The position numbers were made by a program, and so were the translations under genes. Below the pieces are notes generated by a model. That model was not told where the DNA came from, made no database searches, and worked only from the letters and a program-made list of their open reading frames with translations. A DNA stretch of 64,000 nucleotides from positions 1,858,566 to 1,922,565 of the forward strand of contig BPKI01000001.1 in assembly GCA_026005055.1 (NCBI GenBank). Reading direction: 5' to 3'. Of this stretch, positions 20,371 to 29,752 are shown in pieces. How positions within the stretch are numbered: position 1 is the stretch's first letter; the number at the start of each line of letters is the position of its first letter. Source of the DNA: Lysobacterales bacterium. Its GTDB lineage: Bacteria; Pseudomonadota; Gammaproteobacteria; Xanthomonadales; BPKI01.

Positions 20371-20941
20371 GCTGATCCTCGCCTCCTCCTCGCCTCACCG
20401 CCGCGCGCTCCTCGAGCGGCTCGGTCTTCCATTCCGCGCCCTTGCACCGGACATCGAGGAGTTCGCCGATCCGAGCGAGGATCCGGCCGCGACGGCGCGG
20501 CGGCTGGCGGAGGAAAAAGCCCGGGTCATCGCCGAACGCCATCCACGGGCGCTGGTGATCGGCTCCGATCAAATCGCAGAGCTCGACGGAAGGCGGCTTG
20601 GCAAGCCCGGGACGAGGGAGCGCGCCGCCGCACAGCTTGCCGCGATGTCCGGGCGGAGCGTCCGGTTTCTCACCGGGCTTTGCGTCCTGCGCCTCGAACC
20701 CCACTTCCATGCCACGGCGCTCGATCGCACCGAGGTCAGGATGCGCCCCCTCGAAGCCGCCGAAATCGAACGCTATCTCGACCGCGAGGCGGTGCTCGAT
20801 TGCGCCGGCTCCTTCCGCAGCGAGGGTCTCGGGATCTGTCTCTTCGAGGAAGTGCGCTGCCTCGACCCGAGCGCCCTCATCGGTTTGCCTTTGATCGCCC
20901 TCTGCCGACTCCTACGCGAAGCGGGCATCCCCTTACCCTGA
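20360..20941 (+). CDS. maf: Maf family nucleotide pyrophosphatase
   Basis: 193 residues from GTG 20360. N-terminal LILASSSPHRRALLERLG is the Maf signature. VIGSDQIAELDGRRLGKPG and the later ERYLDREAVLDCAGSFRSEGLG match the YceF/Maf subfamily, which hydrolyses noncanonical or methylated nucleoside triphosphates such as 7-methyl-GTP. In many gammaproteobacteria yceF sits beside yceD-rpmF, which fits this location. The 3' end overlaps the convergent glycosyltransferase gene by nine bases. Confidence 0.93.
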   Translation: MAPELILASSSPHRRALLERLGLPFRALAPDIEEFADPSEDPAATARRLAEEKARVIAERHPRALVIGSDQIAELDGRRLGKPGTRERAAAQLAAMSGRSVRFLTGLCVLRLEPHFHATALDRTEVRMRPLEAAEIERYLDREAVLDCAGSFRSEGLGICLFEEVRCLDPSALIGLPLIALCRLLREAGIPLP

Positions 20942-22813
20942 TTCCTGAGCGGCGGAGGGCTCGTGTGAGGCAAAGGGCTGCTCAGGGAAATCGCGAACCG
21001 ATCCGTCCGCCCCATAGAGCCTGAGGCCGATTCGACGCGGAGGGGGCTCATCCGGCGGCAGCTCGACCTCGATGCGGAATCCCACGCGGGGATGACGGGG
21101 ATCCTGCGAGAAAGGCCATTGCGCGAGCACCTTTGACGCCGGCAACTCGACCTCCGCGCGCCCGCGCTCCCGCCCATCGAGGAGAAGGCCCACGCGCGCG
21201 ACCCCGGAGAACTCCTTGAGCGCCCATCCCTCCACGCGCAGGACGCGGCGCGGCCCCTCCTCGAGCTCGATGCGGTCGATATAGGCGATCGGCGGTAGTC
21301 GGCAATCTTCGATCGAGCGGTCCACTCGGAAAAACAGGAAACGGCGGCGACCGCCGCTGAGCGCGAGTTCGCCCTCCCAGCGCACCGTCGGCGCGAGCCC
21401 ACAGAGTCGGCGGTAGTTCGCGAGACGTTGCCGGAAGGGCGTCGCCTCATCCTCTACGACCAAAAGCGCCGGCAGGCTGCCCGAAGCCCGGAAGCTTTCT
21501 TCATCCACCCCCCATCGCCGGAGCTGAACCGCGCGGCCATGGAAGGCATTTCTCGGGTGGTCGAGGACGAACAGGGGCAGATGCGATCTCGCGAAAGCCA
21601 GTTGCGCGCCGAGAAGCACGTTGTCGGCGAGGAGCGCGCCATAGGACTGAGCCTGCAAACGCTCCTTCACCGCCCCGCGAAGCTCGCGCCAGCCCACGAA
21701 GCCTTCCGGAAACGCCTTGTACGCCGCCAGCCGCGCGGCCGAGTAGGGTGAGGAGGCTGCCACCAGGTAGGTGGCCGCCAGCAGGCTGCCGGATCCGAGC
21801 AGTGCGAAGACGCCCAAACGCAGCCCACGAGCCCGCTCGGACCAGCCGAGAAAGGCGGCCGGAAGCAGCACCAGGAATGAGGCGAAGGGCCAATGCAGCG
21901 AAGTCCGCGACTGATCCACGAGCGGGGCGAGGGCAGCGAAGACGAGCAGGGGGAACACGCCCACACCCACCATCACCGCAGCCGCCGCATCCTGCAGTAG
22001 CCGCTCGCGGAGGCGGAAAAGCCCGAGCCAAGCCATGAGCCAGAGCAGCGGGGTGGTGATCAAGGCCTGTATCGGCAGATGCCAAAGGCCCTCGAAGCCG
22101 AAGCGCCAAGGATGGCGGTCGGCGAATTGGAACGCGAGGCTCGCCGAGAAAACCTCCCGCTCGAAGAGCCAGGCCGGCAACATGCCGGCGAGGGCGATCA
22201 CGCCTGCGATCCAGGGCCAGGGGCCGCGCAGGGCGATGCGCCCGCGCGGATGGATGATGAGGGTAAGCCCGAGCCCGGCCGCCGGAATCAAGAAACGATG
22301 GTGGATCTGGAATCCGAGAGCGAGTACGAGCCCCAAGAGCAGCCAATCCCGGGCCCGGCCGCGCGCGAGCACCTCTCTGGCCGTCAGCGCGAGGGCGAGC
22401 GTGACGAGCGCAAGAGGAGCCTCGGGAAGAGCGAGCAGTCCGACGGGCACGAACAGGGGCAGGAACATCGCGGCCGTGCCCACGCGCCACGCATCCCTCT
22501 CCGCCACGAAGCACCGTGACCACTTCACCACCCACCAGGGAAGCAGCGAGCCGAGCAAGAGGAAAGGCAGCCTCAAGGCGAAGGGCGATCCGGGGCCGAA
22601 GCCAAGACCCAGGGCCGCGAGCAAAGCCGTCGCCGGCGGCAGATCGCTGAAGGCGGGTGCGAGATGTCGGGCCTCCCAGGCGTAGTAGGCCTCGTCGCCG
22701 AAGAGATCGAGGACCGCAGCGAGGCCGAGCCGAACGGCGAGGAGGACCGCCCAGCAGAAGACGAAGACCGATCGCGCCCTCCGGGCCGAGCGGTCCATGC
22801 CACCATCACTCAT
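20933..22813 (-). CDS. Membrane glycosyltransferase of the GT39/ArnT-like type
   Basis: 626 residues with about ten hydrophobic segments in the first ~400. The catalytic loop FGDEAYYAWEARHLAPAFSDLPP (about 39-61) is the DEAYY-W motif of ArnT/PMT-family enzymes that use polyprenyl-phosphate sugars. The last ~220 residues form a soluble, probably periplasmic domain with beta-rich character (VLRVEGWALKEFSGVARVGLLLDGR). Acceptor and sugar cannot be inferred. It is a single gene facing maf. Confidence 0.8.
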   Translation of the reverse strand: MSDGGMDRSARRARSVFVFCWAVLLAVRLGLAAVLDLFGDEAYYAWEARHLAPAFSDLPPATALLAALGLGFGPGSPFALRLPFLLLGSLLPWWVVKWSRCFVAERDAWRVGTAAMFLPLFVPVGLLALPEAPLALVTLALALTAREVLARGRARDWLLLGLVLALGFQIHHRFLIPAAGLGLTLIIHPRGRIALRGPWPWIAGVIALAGMLPAWLFEREVFSASLAFQFADRHPWRFGFEGLWHLPIQALITTPLLWLMAWLGLFRLRERLLQDAAAAVMVGVGVFPLLVFAALAPLVDQSRTSLHWPFASFLVLLPAAFLGWSERARGLRLGVFALLGSGSLLAATYLVAASSPYSAARLAAYKAFPEGFVGWRELRGAVKERLQAQSYGALLADNVLLGAQLAFARSHLPLFVLDHPRNAFHGRAVQLRRWGVDEESFRASGSLPALLVVEDEATPFRQRLANYRRLCGLAPTVRWEGELALSGGRRRFLFFRVDRSIEDCRLPPIAYIDRIELEEGPRRVLRVEGWALKEFSGVARVGLLLDGRERGRAEVELPASKVLAQWPFSQDPRHPRVGFRIEVELPPDEPPPRRIGLRLYGADGSVRDFPEQPFASHEPSAAQESG

Positions 22814-22854
22814 CGGCCGCTACACTCGCCTGAAGCATTCGAGCGGAGCGCGGC

Positions 22855-23805
22855 ATGCTGATCAGCCTGGAGCGACCTGCAGCCCTGCCGGAGGATCTCG
22901 GCGCGGCGATCGCCGCCGTCGAGCGCATCGTCCTCGGCAAACCCGAGGCCGTGCGCATGGCCTTCATCGCGTTGCTCGCCGAAGGCCATCTCCTGATCGA
23001 GGATTTGCCGGGCGTCGGCAAGACGACCCTCGCGCATGCGGTGGCCTCGGTCTCCGGTCTCCGTTTCCAGCGCATCCAGTTCACCTCGGATCTTCTGCCT
23101 TCGGACATTCTCGGCGTTTCGATCTTCGAGCGCGAAAGCCAGCGCTTCCATTTCCATCCGGGTCCGGTCTTCACCGAGTTGCTCCTGGCCGATGAGATCA
23201 ACCGGGGCTCGCCGAAGACTCAGAGTGCGCTGCTCGAGGCCATGGCCGAGCGGCAGGTCAGCATCGATGGCGAATGCCATCCCTTGCCGCGACCCTTCCT
23301 GGTGATCGCCACGCAGAACCCCGTCGATCTCGCGGGCACCTTCCCCCTGCCCGACTCGCAGCTCGATCGCTTCCTGCTGTGTATCGGCATGGGCTACCCC
23401 GACCGCAGCGCCGAGCGCCGCATGCTCGAGGAACCCGACCGTCGGCGACTGCTCGCCGAACTGAGGCCCGTGCTTTCGGCCAGCCGCGTGCTCGAACTGA
23501 TCGAACGCGTGCGGCAAGTGCACGTGAGCCCGGCATTGCTCGATTATCTGCAGGACCTGCTGGCCGCCAGCCGCCGCCTCCCGGAGGTGACCGCCGGCCT
23601 CTCGCCGAGGGCCGGACTCGGCCTGCTCGCCGCAGCGCGCGCACACGCCTTCCTCGCCGGGCGTCTTTTCGTGCTGCCCGAAGACCTTCAGGCGATCTTC
23701 GTGCCGGTGGTGGCGCATCGCCTGGTGCTGCGCGGCTCGGCCGTGATTCATCGGCGCGAGCTGGCCCGTCGCCTGCTCGCCGAGGTGGCGATCGACCGAG
23801 CGTGA
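22855..23805 (+). CDS. MoxR family AAA+ ATPase
   Basis: 316 residues. Walker A GVGKTT is at 53-58 and Walker B LLLADEINR near 109. The MoxR-typical TQNPVDLAGTFPLPDSQLDRF lies near 158-178. MoxR proteins act as chaperone-like ATPases for metal insertion or complex assembly. It is the first gene of a moxR-DUF58-transglutaminase operon, the standard TgpA neighbourhood, with a GTGA overlap to the next gene. Confidence 0.93.
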   Translation: MLISLERPAALPEDLGAAIAAVERIVLGKPEAVRMAFIALLAEGHLLIEDLPGVGKTTLAHAVASVSGLRFQRIQFTSDLLPSDILGVSIFERESQRFHFHPGPVFTELLLADEINRGSPKTQSALLEAMAERQVSIDGECHPLPRPFLVIATQNPVDLAGTFPLPDSQLDRFLLCIGMGYPDRSAERRMLEEPDRRRLLAELRPVLSASRVLELIERVRQVHVSPALLDYLQDLLAASRRLPEVTAGLSPRAGLGLLAAARAHAFLAGRLFVLPEDLQAIFVPVVAHRLVLRGSAVIHRRELARRLLAEVAIDRA

Positions 23806-24779
23806 GGGCGCTGAGCGAGCAGCTGTCGCACGGAGCACTCGCTGCCCTGGAGCGGCGACTGCCCGCGCTCACCCGGCTCAGGGCACCCGAATCCCTTCCG
23901 CTCAGGCTGGGGATGCGCCGGATCTACGTGCTGCCCACTCGCTTCGGCCTTTTCTTCGCCGTGAGCGTGTTCGCGATGCTGCTCACCGCGCTCAACTACG
24001 ACAACGCGAGCGCGCTGATCCTCTGCTTCTTCGCCGCGGCGCTCGGCCACAATGCGCTTTTCGCGACCTTCCGCAACCTGCACGGACTCAGGGTCGAGTC
24101 GCTGCGGGCTCTACCCGTCTTCGCCGGCGAGCCGCTCCTCCTCCGCATCGAGCTCTGCGAGGGGGAAGGCCGCGATCGCGACGCCCTGAGGCTGCATCGC
24201 GGCTCGGTCGAGGCCCTGTTCGCGGTCCCCGCCCGAGGGCGTTGCGAAGTCGAACTCGCGATACCGACGCAACGACGCGGAATCTTTCCTCTCGGCACGC
24301 TCCGGATCGCCACCAGTGCGCCCTACGGCCTTTTCGTCGCATGGTCGTACCTCCATCCGGATACGGCGCTGCTCGTGTACCCGCGGCCGGAGACCGACGG
24401 TCCGCCGCTGCCCACCATCGGCGAGCAGGGTGAAATCACTACTGCCCGGCGGGGAGGCGAGGAGCCGGAGGGGCTTCGAGAATGGCGGCGAGGAGATCCG
24501 ATGCGACTCATCGCCTGGCGTGCCAGCGCCCGGGCGGATCGCCTACTGAGCAAGGAGTTGGCTGAGGCCGCCTCGGCCGAAGTCGAGCTCCGCTACGAGG
24601 AGCTGAGCGGTCTCGACCATGAGGCGCGGATCGCGCGTCTGACTCGATGGGTGCTGCTCGCCGAGCGCGAGGGGCGGCGTTACGCCCTGCGCGTTCCCGG
24701 CAGCATCATCCCTCCGGGGCATGGTCCTGAGCACTTGGACCGCTGCCTGAGCACGCTCGCGAGGCTGCCCGAGGGATGA
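23802..24779 (+). CDS. DUF58 domain protein
   Basis: 325 residues from GTG 23802 (GTGA overlap with moxR). Two hydrophobic helices near residues 47-85 are followed by a cytoplasmic domain with EPEGLREWRRGDPMRLIAWRASAR, the conserved DUF58 block. DUF58 proteins usually accompany MoxR ATPases and may provide a VWA-like substrate-binding part; the exact job is unknown. The frame is open upstream but that region belongs to moxR. Confidence 0.9.
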   Translation: MRALSEQLSHGALAALERRLPALTRLRAPESLPLRLGMRRIYVLPTRFGLFFAVSVFAMLLTALNYDNASALILCFFAAALGHNALFATFRNLHGLRVESLRALPVFAGEPLLLRIELCEGEGRDRDALRLHRGSVEALFAVPARGRCEVELAIPTQRRGIFPLGTLRIATSAPYGLFVAWSYLHPDTALLVYPRPETDGPPLPTIGEQGEITTARRGGEEPEGLREWRRGDPMRLIAWRASARADRLLSKELAEAASAEVELRYEELSGLDHEARIARLTRWVLLAEREGRRYALRVPGSIIPPGHGPEHLDRCLSTLARLPEG

Positions 24780-26770
24780 GCGCGGGGCAACGGCTGCTGC
24801 TCGACCGGCGCGGTGAGCTTTGGTGTGCGCTGCTGGTCGCAGGCGCCCTCGCCCCGCATTTCGCGCGTCTCCATCCTGCGCTCTTGGTGGTCCTCGGCAC
24901 CCTCTTCGCCGGAAAACTGGTGCTCTCCTGGCGCGGCGTCGGCGCGATCGCGGCGTGGCAGCGGCTGCTCCTGGTCGGAGCCGTCTTCGGCCTCGTAGTC
25001 CTGGTCCATGGCGGCGGGGCTCCGCGCGACGGCGGTATCGCCCTGCTCGCCTCGATGCTCGTGCTCAAGCTCTACGAGACGCACCGAGTCCGCGACGCCC
25101 GCGCACTGGCGGGCTTCGCCTTGTTTTCGCTGCTCGGGGCGCTGCTTCTCGACAGCTCGCTGCTCTTGAACGCCTATGCCCTCGCGATCACCACCCTCAT
25201 CTTCCTGGCCCTTCGCGACTTCGCCGACCTGGGTCCAGGACGGCAGCGGAGCCGACCGCGAGCCTTTCCGCTCGGTCTTCGGGCCACGCTCGTCTCCAGC
25301 CTGGCGGCTCTGCCGCTGACCGCCCTGCTCTTCGTGCTGTTTCCGCGCCTCCCCGGGCCGCTCTGGGGCGCAGGGATCATCGAGTCCGGCCGCACCGGCC
25401 TCGGCGGGGACATGAGCCCCGGCGATCTGCGCGAGCTGTTGATCGATGACCGCACGGCCGCGCGCGTGGAAATCCGGGCCGGGGCGATGCCGGATGAAGG
25501 GAACCGCTACCTTCGCGGCCCGGTGCTGTGGGATTTCGACGGGCGGCGCTGGAGTCGGGGCGCACCGCCCCCGCGCATGCGATCGCCCGAGCCGGTGCCC
25601 CCCGGCGCCCCGCGCATCCTCTACGACCTGAGCCTCGAGCCGAGCGATCGGCATTGGGTTCCCGCGCTGGATGCGCCCCTCGCGGCGCCCGATGGGCTCC
25701 TGCTCGACCGAGATCGGGTTTTGCGCAGCCGCGAGCCGATCACCCGCGTCCAATCCTTTCGTCTCGAGAGCGCCCGCACCGGCGGCGGGCTCATCGGTCC
25801 CGCCTCCGCCTCCGAGCGCGCGCGCGCCCTCGCCCTGCCCGAAGGCTTCGATCCACGGAGCCGAGCGCTGGCCCGCCGCTGGATGAGCGAGGCGGGCGGC
25901 GATGCGCGCGGCTACATCGAACGCATCCTGCGCTGGTTCGGCGAGGATTTCCGATACGACCTGGCCGCCCCCCCGCTCGGCAGGGACTCGGTCGACGATT
26001 TCCTGTTCTCCACTCGCACCGGATATTGCGAACATTTCGCCTCCGCCTTCGCGGTGCTGATGCGCGCGGCGGGGATTCCCGCGCGGGTGGTCACCGGCTT
26101 CCATGGGGGCTATCGCAATCCGATCGGGGATTACTGGATCTTCCGCTACTCCGACGCCCACGCCTGGGTCGAGGTGCTGCTCGGCGACACCTGGGTTCGG
26201 ATCGACCCCACGGCGGCCGTCGCCCCGGAAAGGCGCACCCTCGGTACGGAACTCGGAGGACCGGCCTTGGAAGGCGTCTTCGGCCTCCGCCGCTCCCTGG
26301 CCATGCTCGGCGACTGGATCGCCCTGCGCTGGCACCGCCTGGTGCTCGATTTCGACCATCTGCGCCAGCAACGACTGCTCCGGCCGCTGGGCATCGAGGA
26401 GACGACATGGCGGGAACTCGCCTTCCTCATCGCCCTGATCCTGGTGCTCAGCGCCATCGTCGGCTTCGCCCTGATCCTGCGCGGCGGAAGGCAGCCGCGC
26501 ACCGACGCCGCCCTGCGCGCCTGGGCCCTCCTCGGGCGCAAGCTCGGGCGACTGGGCCTCGATCGCCGAGCATGCGAGGGGCCGACCGATTGGATCGCGC
26601 GAGCGGCCGCCGCGCTCCCGTCCGCCCAGGCGGAACTCTGGGGTTTCGCCGAGCGCTTCGTCGCGGCCCGCTATGCCGGGCTCGGCGCGCGGCCCGGAGA
26701 GGAACTGCTCGAGGCGGTGCGCCGCTGGCAGCCGCCGCGGACGAGCCGCCTCAGCCGGGCGGCCAACTGA
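24776..26770 (+). CDS. tgpA: TgpA-like transglutaminase-family membrane protein (DUF3488)
   Basis: 664 residues. About six N-terminal membrane helices (first ~190 residues) precede a periplasmic transglutaminase-like domain with Cys418 in RTGYCEHFASAFAVLMR, His in SDAHAWVEV near 462 and Asp in RIDPTAAV near 477. A final helix near 550 leads to a C-terminal cytoplasmic part. TgpA is the essential periplasmic transglutaminase of Pseudomonas. ATGA overlap with the DUF58 gene confirms the operon. The 3' end overlaps the convergent HIT gene by 20 bases. Confidence 0.93.
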   Translation: MSAGQRLLLDRRGELWCALLVAGALAPHFARLHPALLVVLGTLFAGKLVLSWRGVGAIAAWQRLLLVGAVFGLVVLVHGGGAPRDGGIALLASMLVLKLYETHRVRDARALAGFALFSLLGALLLDSSLLLNAYALAITTLIFLALRDFADLGPGRQRSRPRAFPLGLRATLVSSLAALPLTALLFVLFPRLPGPLWGAGIIESGRTGLGGDMSPGDLRELLIDDRTAARVEIRAGAMPDEGNRYLRGPVLWDFDGRRWSRGAPPPRMRSPEPVPPGAPRILYDLSLEPSDRHWVPALDAPLAAPDGLLLDRDRVLRSREPITRVQSFRLESARTGGGLIGPASASERARALALPEGFDPRSRALARRWMSEAGGDARGYIERILRWFGEDFRYDLAAPPLGRDSVDDFLFSTRTGYCEHFASAFAVLMRAAGIPARVVTGFHGGYRNPIGDYWIFRYSDAHAWVEVLLGDTWVRIDPTAAVAPERRTLGTELGGPALEGVFGLRRSLAMLGDWIALRWHRLVLDFDHLRQQRLLRPLGIEETTWRELAFLIALILVLSAIVGFALILRGGRQPRTDAALRAWALLGRKLGRLGLDRRACEGPTDWIARAAAALPSAQAELWGFAERFVAARYAGLGARPGEELLEAVRRWQPPRTSRLSRAAN

Positions 26771-27095
26771 GGCGCCGACCGGCCAGCAGGTGGAGGTGGA
26801 GGTGGTACACGCTCTGCCCCCCGTCGCCGCGGCAGTTGATGACGATCCGGTAGCCGCGCTCGGCAAGCCCCTCGCGGCGCGCGTAAGCCGCCGCCGCGAG
26901 CATGAGCTTGCCGAGAAGCAAGGCATCCTCGGGCGCGGCCTCGTCGAGCGTGGGAATCGCCCGCTTGGGGATGAAGAGCACGTGCACCGGCGCCTGCGGA
27001 TGGATGTCGCGGAAAGCGAGGATTTCCTCGTCCTCGTAAACGATGTCGGCCGGAATCTCGCGGCGGACGATTCTGGAAAAGAGGGTATCGCTCAT
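26751..27095 (-). CDS. Histidine triad (HIT) nucleotide-binding protein
   Basis: 114 residues. The catalytic triad HLHLHLL (H98, H100, H102) and the N-terminal SRIVRREIPADIVYEDEE match the HinT branch, purine nucleoside phosphoramidases. The C-terminus is short. It ends the dnaX-ybaB-recR run, joined to recR by an ATGA overlap; HIT is not usually part of that operon, so the coupling is a local addition. Confidence 0.94.
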   Translation of the reverse strand: MSDTLFSRIVRREIPADIVYEDEEILAFRDIHPQAPVHVLFIPKRAIPTLDEAAPEDALLLGKLMLAAAAYARREGLAERGYRIVINCRGDGGQSVYHLHLHLLAGRRLSWPPG

Positions 27096-27703
27096 GGCTG
27101 AGAGGCTCCCGTGGGTCTACGCGACTGGAACGCATGGGCGAGCGTGCTGCGGTCGACGTAATCGAGATCGCTGCCCACCGGCAATCCGAAGGCGAGCCGG
27201 CTCGCCCGCACGCCGCGCGCAGCAGCGAGCTCGGCCAGATAATGAGCCGTCGCCTCGCCCTCCACCGTCGCCCCGGTGGCGACGATCAGCTCCCTTACTT
27301 CTCCCTCTTCGAGACGCCGGATGAGCCGATCGAAGCCGAGCTCTTCCGGACCCAGGCCGTCGACCGGCGAAAGACGCCCGTGGAGGACGAAGTACCGGCC
27401 GCGATAACCGGTCGCCAGTTCGATCGAGAGCAGATCGAGCGGCGTCTCGACCACGCAAAGGAGGCTTCCGTCCCGATCCGCGGCGCTGCAGATCGCACAG
27501 GTCTCGGCATCGCTCAGCATCCGGCAGCGTGCGCAATGACCCACCCGCTCGACGGCTTCTCGCAGCGCCTCGGCAAGCCGTCTCGCGCCATCCCGGTCGC
27601 GTTCGAGCAAGTGGAACGCCAGACGCTGCGCGCTCTTCGGACCGATCCCGGGAAGACGACGCAGCGCCTCGATCAAGGCTTCGACCCGATTCGGCAGGCT
27701 CAC
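27092..27703 (-). CDS. recR: Recombination mediator RecR
   Basis: Works with RecF/RecO to load RecA at gaps. 203 residues. An N-terminal helix-hairpin-helix (LPGIGPKSAQRL) leads to a zinc finger with C57, C60, C69 and C72. The Toprim domain has VETPLDLLSIE and FDRLIRRL, and the C-terminus ASRLAFGLPVGSDLDYVD is typical. It is joined to ybaB upstream and HIT downstream by four-base overlaps. Confidence 0.97.
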   Translation of the reverse strand: MSLPNRVEALIEALRRLPGIGPKSAQRLAFHLLERDRDGARRLAEALREAVERVGHCARCRMLSDAETCAICSAADRDGSLLCVVETPLDLLSIELATGYRGRYFVLHGRLSPVDGLGPEELGFDRLIRRLEEGEVRELIVATGATVEGEATAHYLAELAAARGVRASRLAFGLPVGSDLDYVDRSTLAHAFQSRRPTGASQP

Positions 27704-28035
27704 GGCGGCGCGATGCCCGGAAGGATTCCCGGTACCAGCCCAGCGGCCATTCCCAACGCGGACAAACGCTCGCGAGCCAGCGCGCGGGCACGCTCGAGCG
27801 CATCGTTCACCGCGGCGGCGAGGAGATCCTCGAGCAGCTCCGGATTGGCTTCGCGAAGCGAAGCTTCGATCCGCACCGCTTTGACCACCATGCTGCCGCT
27901 CATCCGCACCTCCACCATCCCGCCCCCGGCTCGTCCCAGCACCTCCTCGCGCTCGAGCGCCGCCTGGACTTCGCTCATGCGCTCCTGAAGCTCGCGGGCG
28001 CGGCGCAGCAGCTCGGCGATGGGTCCCTTGATCAT
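27700..28035 (-). CDS. ybaB: YbaB/EbfC nucleoid-associated protein
   Basis: 111 residues. N-terminal helix IAELLRRARELQERMSEVQAAL is followed by the beta-strand pair GGGMVEVRMSGSMVVKAVRI and the ELLEDLLAAAVNDAL helix, the YbaB fold. It is a dimeric DNA-binding protein usually encoded between dnaX and recR, as here. ATG 28035 lies ten bases after the dnaX stop. The tail after residue 98 is Gly/Pro-rich. Confidence 0.94.
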   Translation of the reverse strand: MIKGPIAELLRRARELQERMSEVQAALEREEVLGRAGGGMVEVRMSGSMVVKAVRIEASLREANPELLEDLLAAAVNDALERARALARERLSALGMAAGLVPGILPGIAPP

Positions 28036-28045
28036 GACGGCGGCC

Positions 28046-29620
28046 TCAGGTCGGTTCGATCGAATCGGGAAGGATCCTCGCCCCGAGCCTCGCGCGCAAC
28101 TCCCGCACCGTCGGATCCGCCTCCGCGGCATGAACGGCCGCTTGCCGCCGCCCCTCGTCCTCACGACGCCGCTGCTCATGCCAGGTCGGACCGCGGAAGC
28201 GGCGCCCGACGGCGATCTCGATCCGGATCGGACGGCCGAGGGCCTCGCCGACGGCGCGCTCGAGGGCGCTCTTGCTGTTCGGGGTGAGCAGCGGACGGTC
28301 TTCCTCGTCGATCTCGAGCCGCAAGAGCTCACCCTCCAGCGAAGCGAAACGGGTGATCTCGGCGAGGCTGGCCTCGGGTCCGGAAAGACCGAGACCCTGC
28401 AGGAACGCGGGCCAACGCTCGGCATCGAGCGCCACCGGCCGCGGCGGATCGCCCACCGCTCGCCGCGAATCCTCCTCCTTGACGGCCGACCTCGTCGCTT
28501 TCGCGAGCATTGCGGAGGATGGGGTGTCGTCCGCCCCAACGCCCGCGAGCGGCCGGAAGGCGAACATCCTCCAGATCGTCATTTCGAATCCGATGCGGCG
28601 GCTCGGGGCGAGCGGGAGGTCCCGACGCCCGAGCAGAGCCATCTGGTACCAGAGCTGGAGCGTCTCATCGGAGAGGCTTTCGGCCAACGGCCGCCAAGGC
28701 GCGGACAGGCGGTCGCGGGCGCTCGGCACCAGGCGTGCCACCTGGAGACGGTGGAGACCCTCCGCCAGCGCGGCGAGCAAATTGCCATGGTCGAGGTCGA
28801 TGGCGCTCAGCGCCGTGAGCACGGCGTCCACGCGCTCTGCATCACCCGAGGCGAGCGCCAGCAACAGCTCCGGAAGACGGTCGCGCCCCGCCCAGCCGAG
28901 CATCGCCTCGACTTCCGCGTGGAGCACCCGGCCGCCCCCGAAGGCGATGGCCTGGTCGAGGAGGGACAGGCCGTCCCGGAGGCTGCCTTCGGCGGCTTGT
29001 GCGAGCGATCGCATCGCCTCCGGCTCGAAGACGATGTCCTCGCGCTCGGCAATGAAGGCGAGACGCTCGGCGATCCGCTCCGGCTCGAGCGCGGTCAGGG
29101 AGAGTTTGAGACAGCGCGAGAGCACGGTGGCCGGCAGCCGCTCGGGGTCGGTGGTGGCGAAGAGGAAACGGACATGCCCAGGCGGCTCCTCCAGGGTCTT
29201 GAGCAGCGCGTTGAACGCCGAGCGCGAGAGCATGTGCACCTCGTCGATGAGATACACCTTCGAACGGCCCCGCACCGGCGCGTATTGAGCGCCCTCGATG
29301 AGATCGCGCACGTGGTCCACGCCGGTGTTCGAGGCGGCGTCGATCTCGATCAGATCGGGGTGGCAACCCTCGTCGATCTCGCGACAGGAACCGCAAATCC
29401 CACAGGGCTCCGGTCGGACCCCTTCCTCGCATTGCAGGGCCTTGGCGAAGATCCGCGCCAGCGTGGTCTTGCCCACGCCCCGAGTTCCCGCGAAGAGGAT
29501 CGCATGGTGAATGCGACCGCTGGCGAGCGCATGGGTGAGGACCCGGACGACGTGCTCCTGTCCGACCAGCTCGGCGAAACGACGCGGTCGCCACTTGCGG
29601 GCGAGTGCGAGATAGGACAT
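28046..29620 (-). CDS. dnaX: DNA polymerase III tau/gamma subunit
   Basis: Clamp-loader ATPase, 524 residues. P-loop GTRGVGKT is at 45-52, the zinc cysteines are C64, C73, C76 and C79, and Walker B is in VYLIDEVHMLS. The sensor and arginine-finger SRC motif is in ATVLSRCLKL. The C-terminal ~150 residues form the tau-specific part. I see no A-rich slippery heptamer for programmed frameshifting, so separate gamma production is uncertain. No SRP RNA-like sequence lies upstream. Confidence 0.96.
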   Translation of the reverse strand: MSYLALARKWRPRRFAELVGQEHVVRVLTHALASGRIHHAILFAGTRGVGKTTLARIFAKALQCEEGVRPEPCGICGSCREIDEGCHPDLIEIDAASNTGVDHVRDLIEGAQYAPVRGRSKVYLIDEVHMLSRSAFNALLKTLEEPPGHVRFLFATTDPERLPATVLSRCLKLSLTALEPERIAERLAFIAEREDIVFEPEAMRSLAQAAEGSLRDGLSLLDQAIAFGGGRVLHAEVEAMLGWAGRDRLPELLLALASGDAERVDAVLTALSAIDLDHGNLLAALAEGLHRLQVARLVPSARDRLSAPWRPLAESLSDETLQLWYQMALLGRRDLPLAPSRRIGFEMTIWRMFAFRPLAGVGADDTPSSAMLAKATRSAVKEEDSRRAVGDPPRPVALDAERWPAFLQGLGLSGPEASLAEITRFASLEGELLRLEIDEEDRPLLTPNSKSALERAVGEALGRPIRIEIAVGRRFRGPTWHEQRRREDEGRRQAAVHAAEADPTVRELRARLGARILPDSIEPT

Positions 29621-29701
29621 GACCGCTTGAGCAAGGGACCTCCCTCATTCTGCCCATGGCGCAGGCGAGCCGCCATGCCGGCGAAGCACGCGGGGGACCG
29701 T

Positions 29702-29707
29702 TATACT
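29702..29707 (+). promoter_or_regulatory. -10 element of the cytochrome operon
   Basis: TATACT matches the sigma-70 -10 consensus in five of six bases and lies 45 bases before the ATG of the first cytochrome gene. A good -35 hexamer is not visible. Confidence 0.4.
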
Positions 29708-29752
29708 CTTCCGCCGTTCGCCCCGGCGAGGGGCCAATCCCTTCGAGCTTCG

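Noticed and set aside
24680-26926. 748-codon frame antisense to the transglutaminase gene
   Set aside because: GC-rich genes leave long open frames opposite them. It has low-complexity charged composition and no family, while the plus strand encodes a full TgpA-like protein.
29621-29752. Possible signal-recognition-particle RNA upstream of dnaX
   Set aside because: Looked for the conserved GGAAGCAGCC core on both strands of the gap and did not find it.
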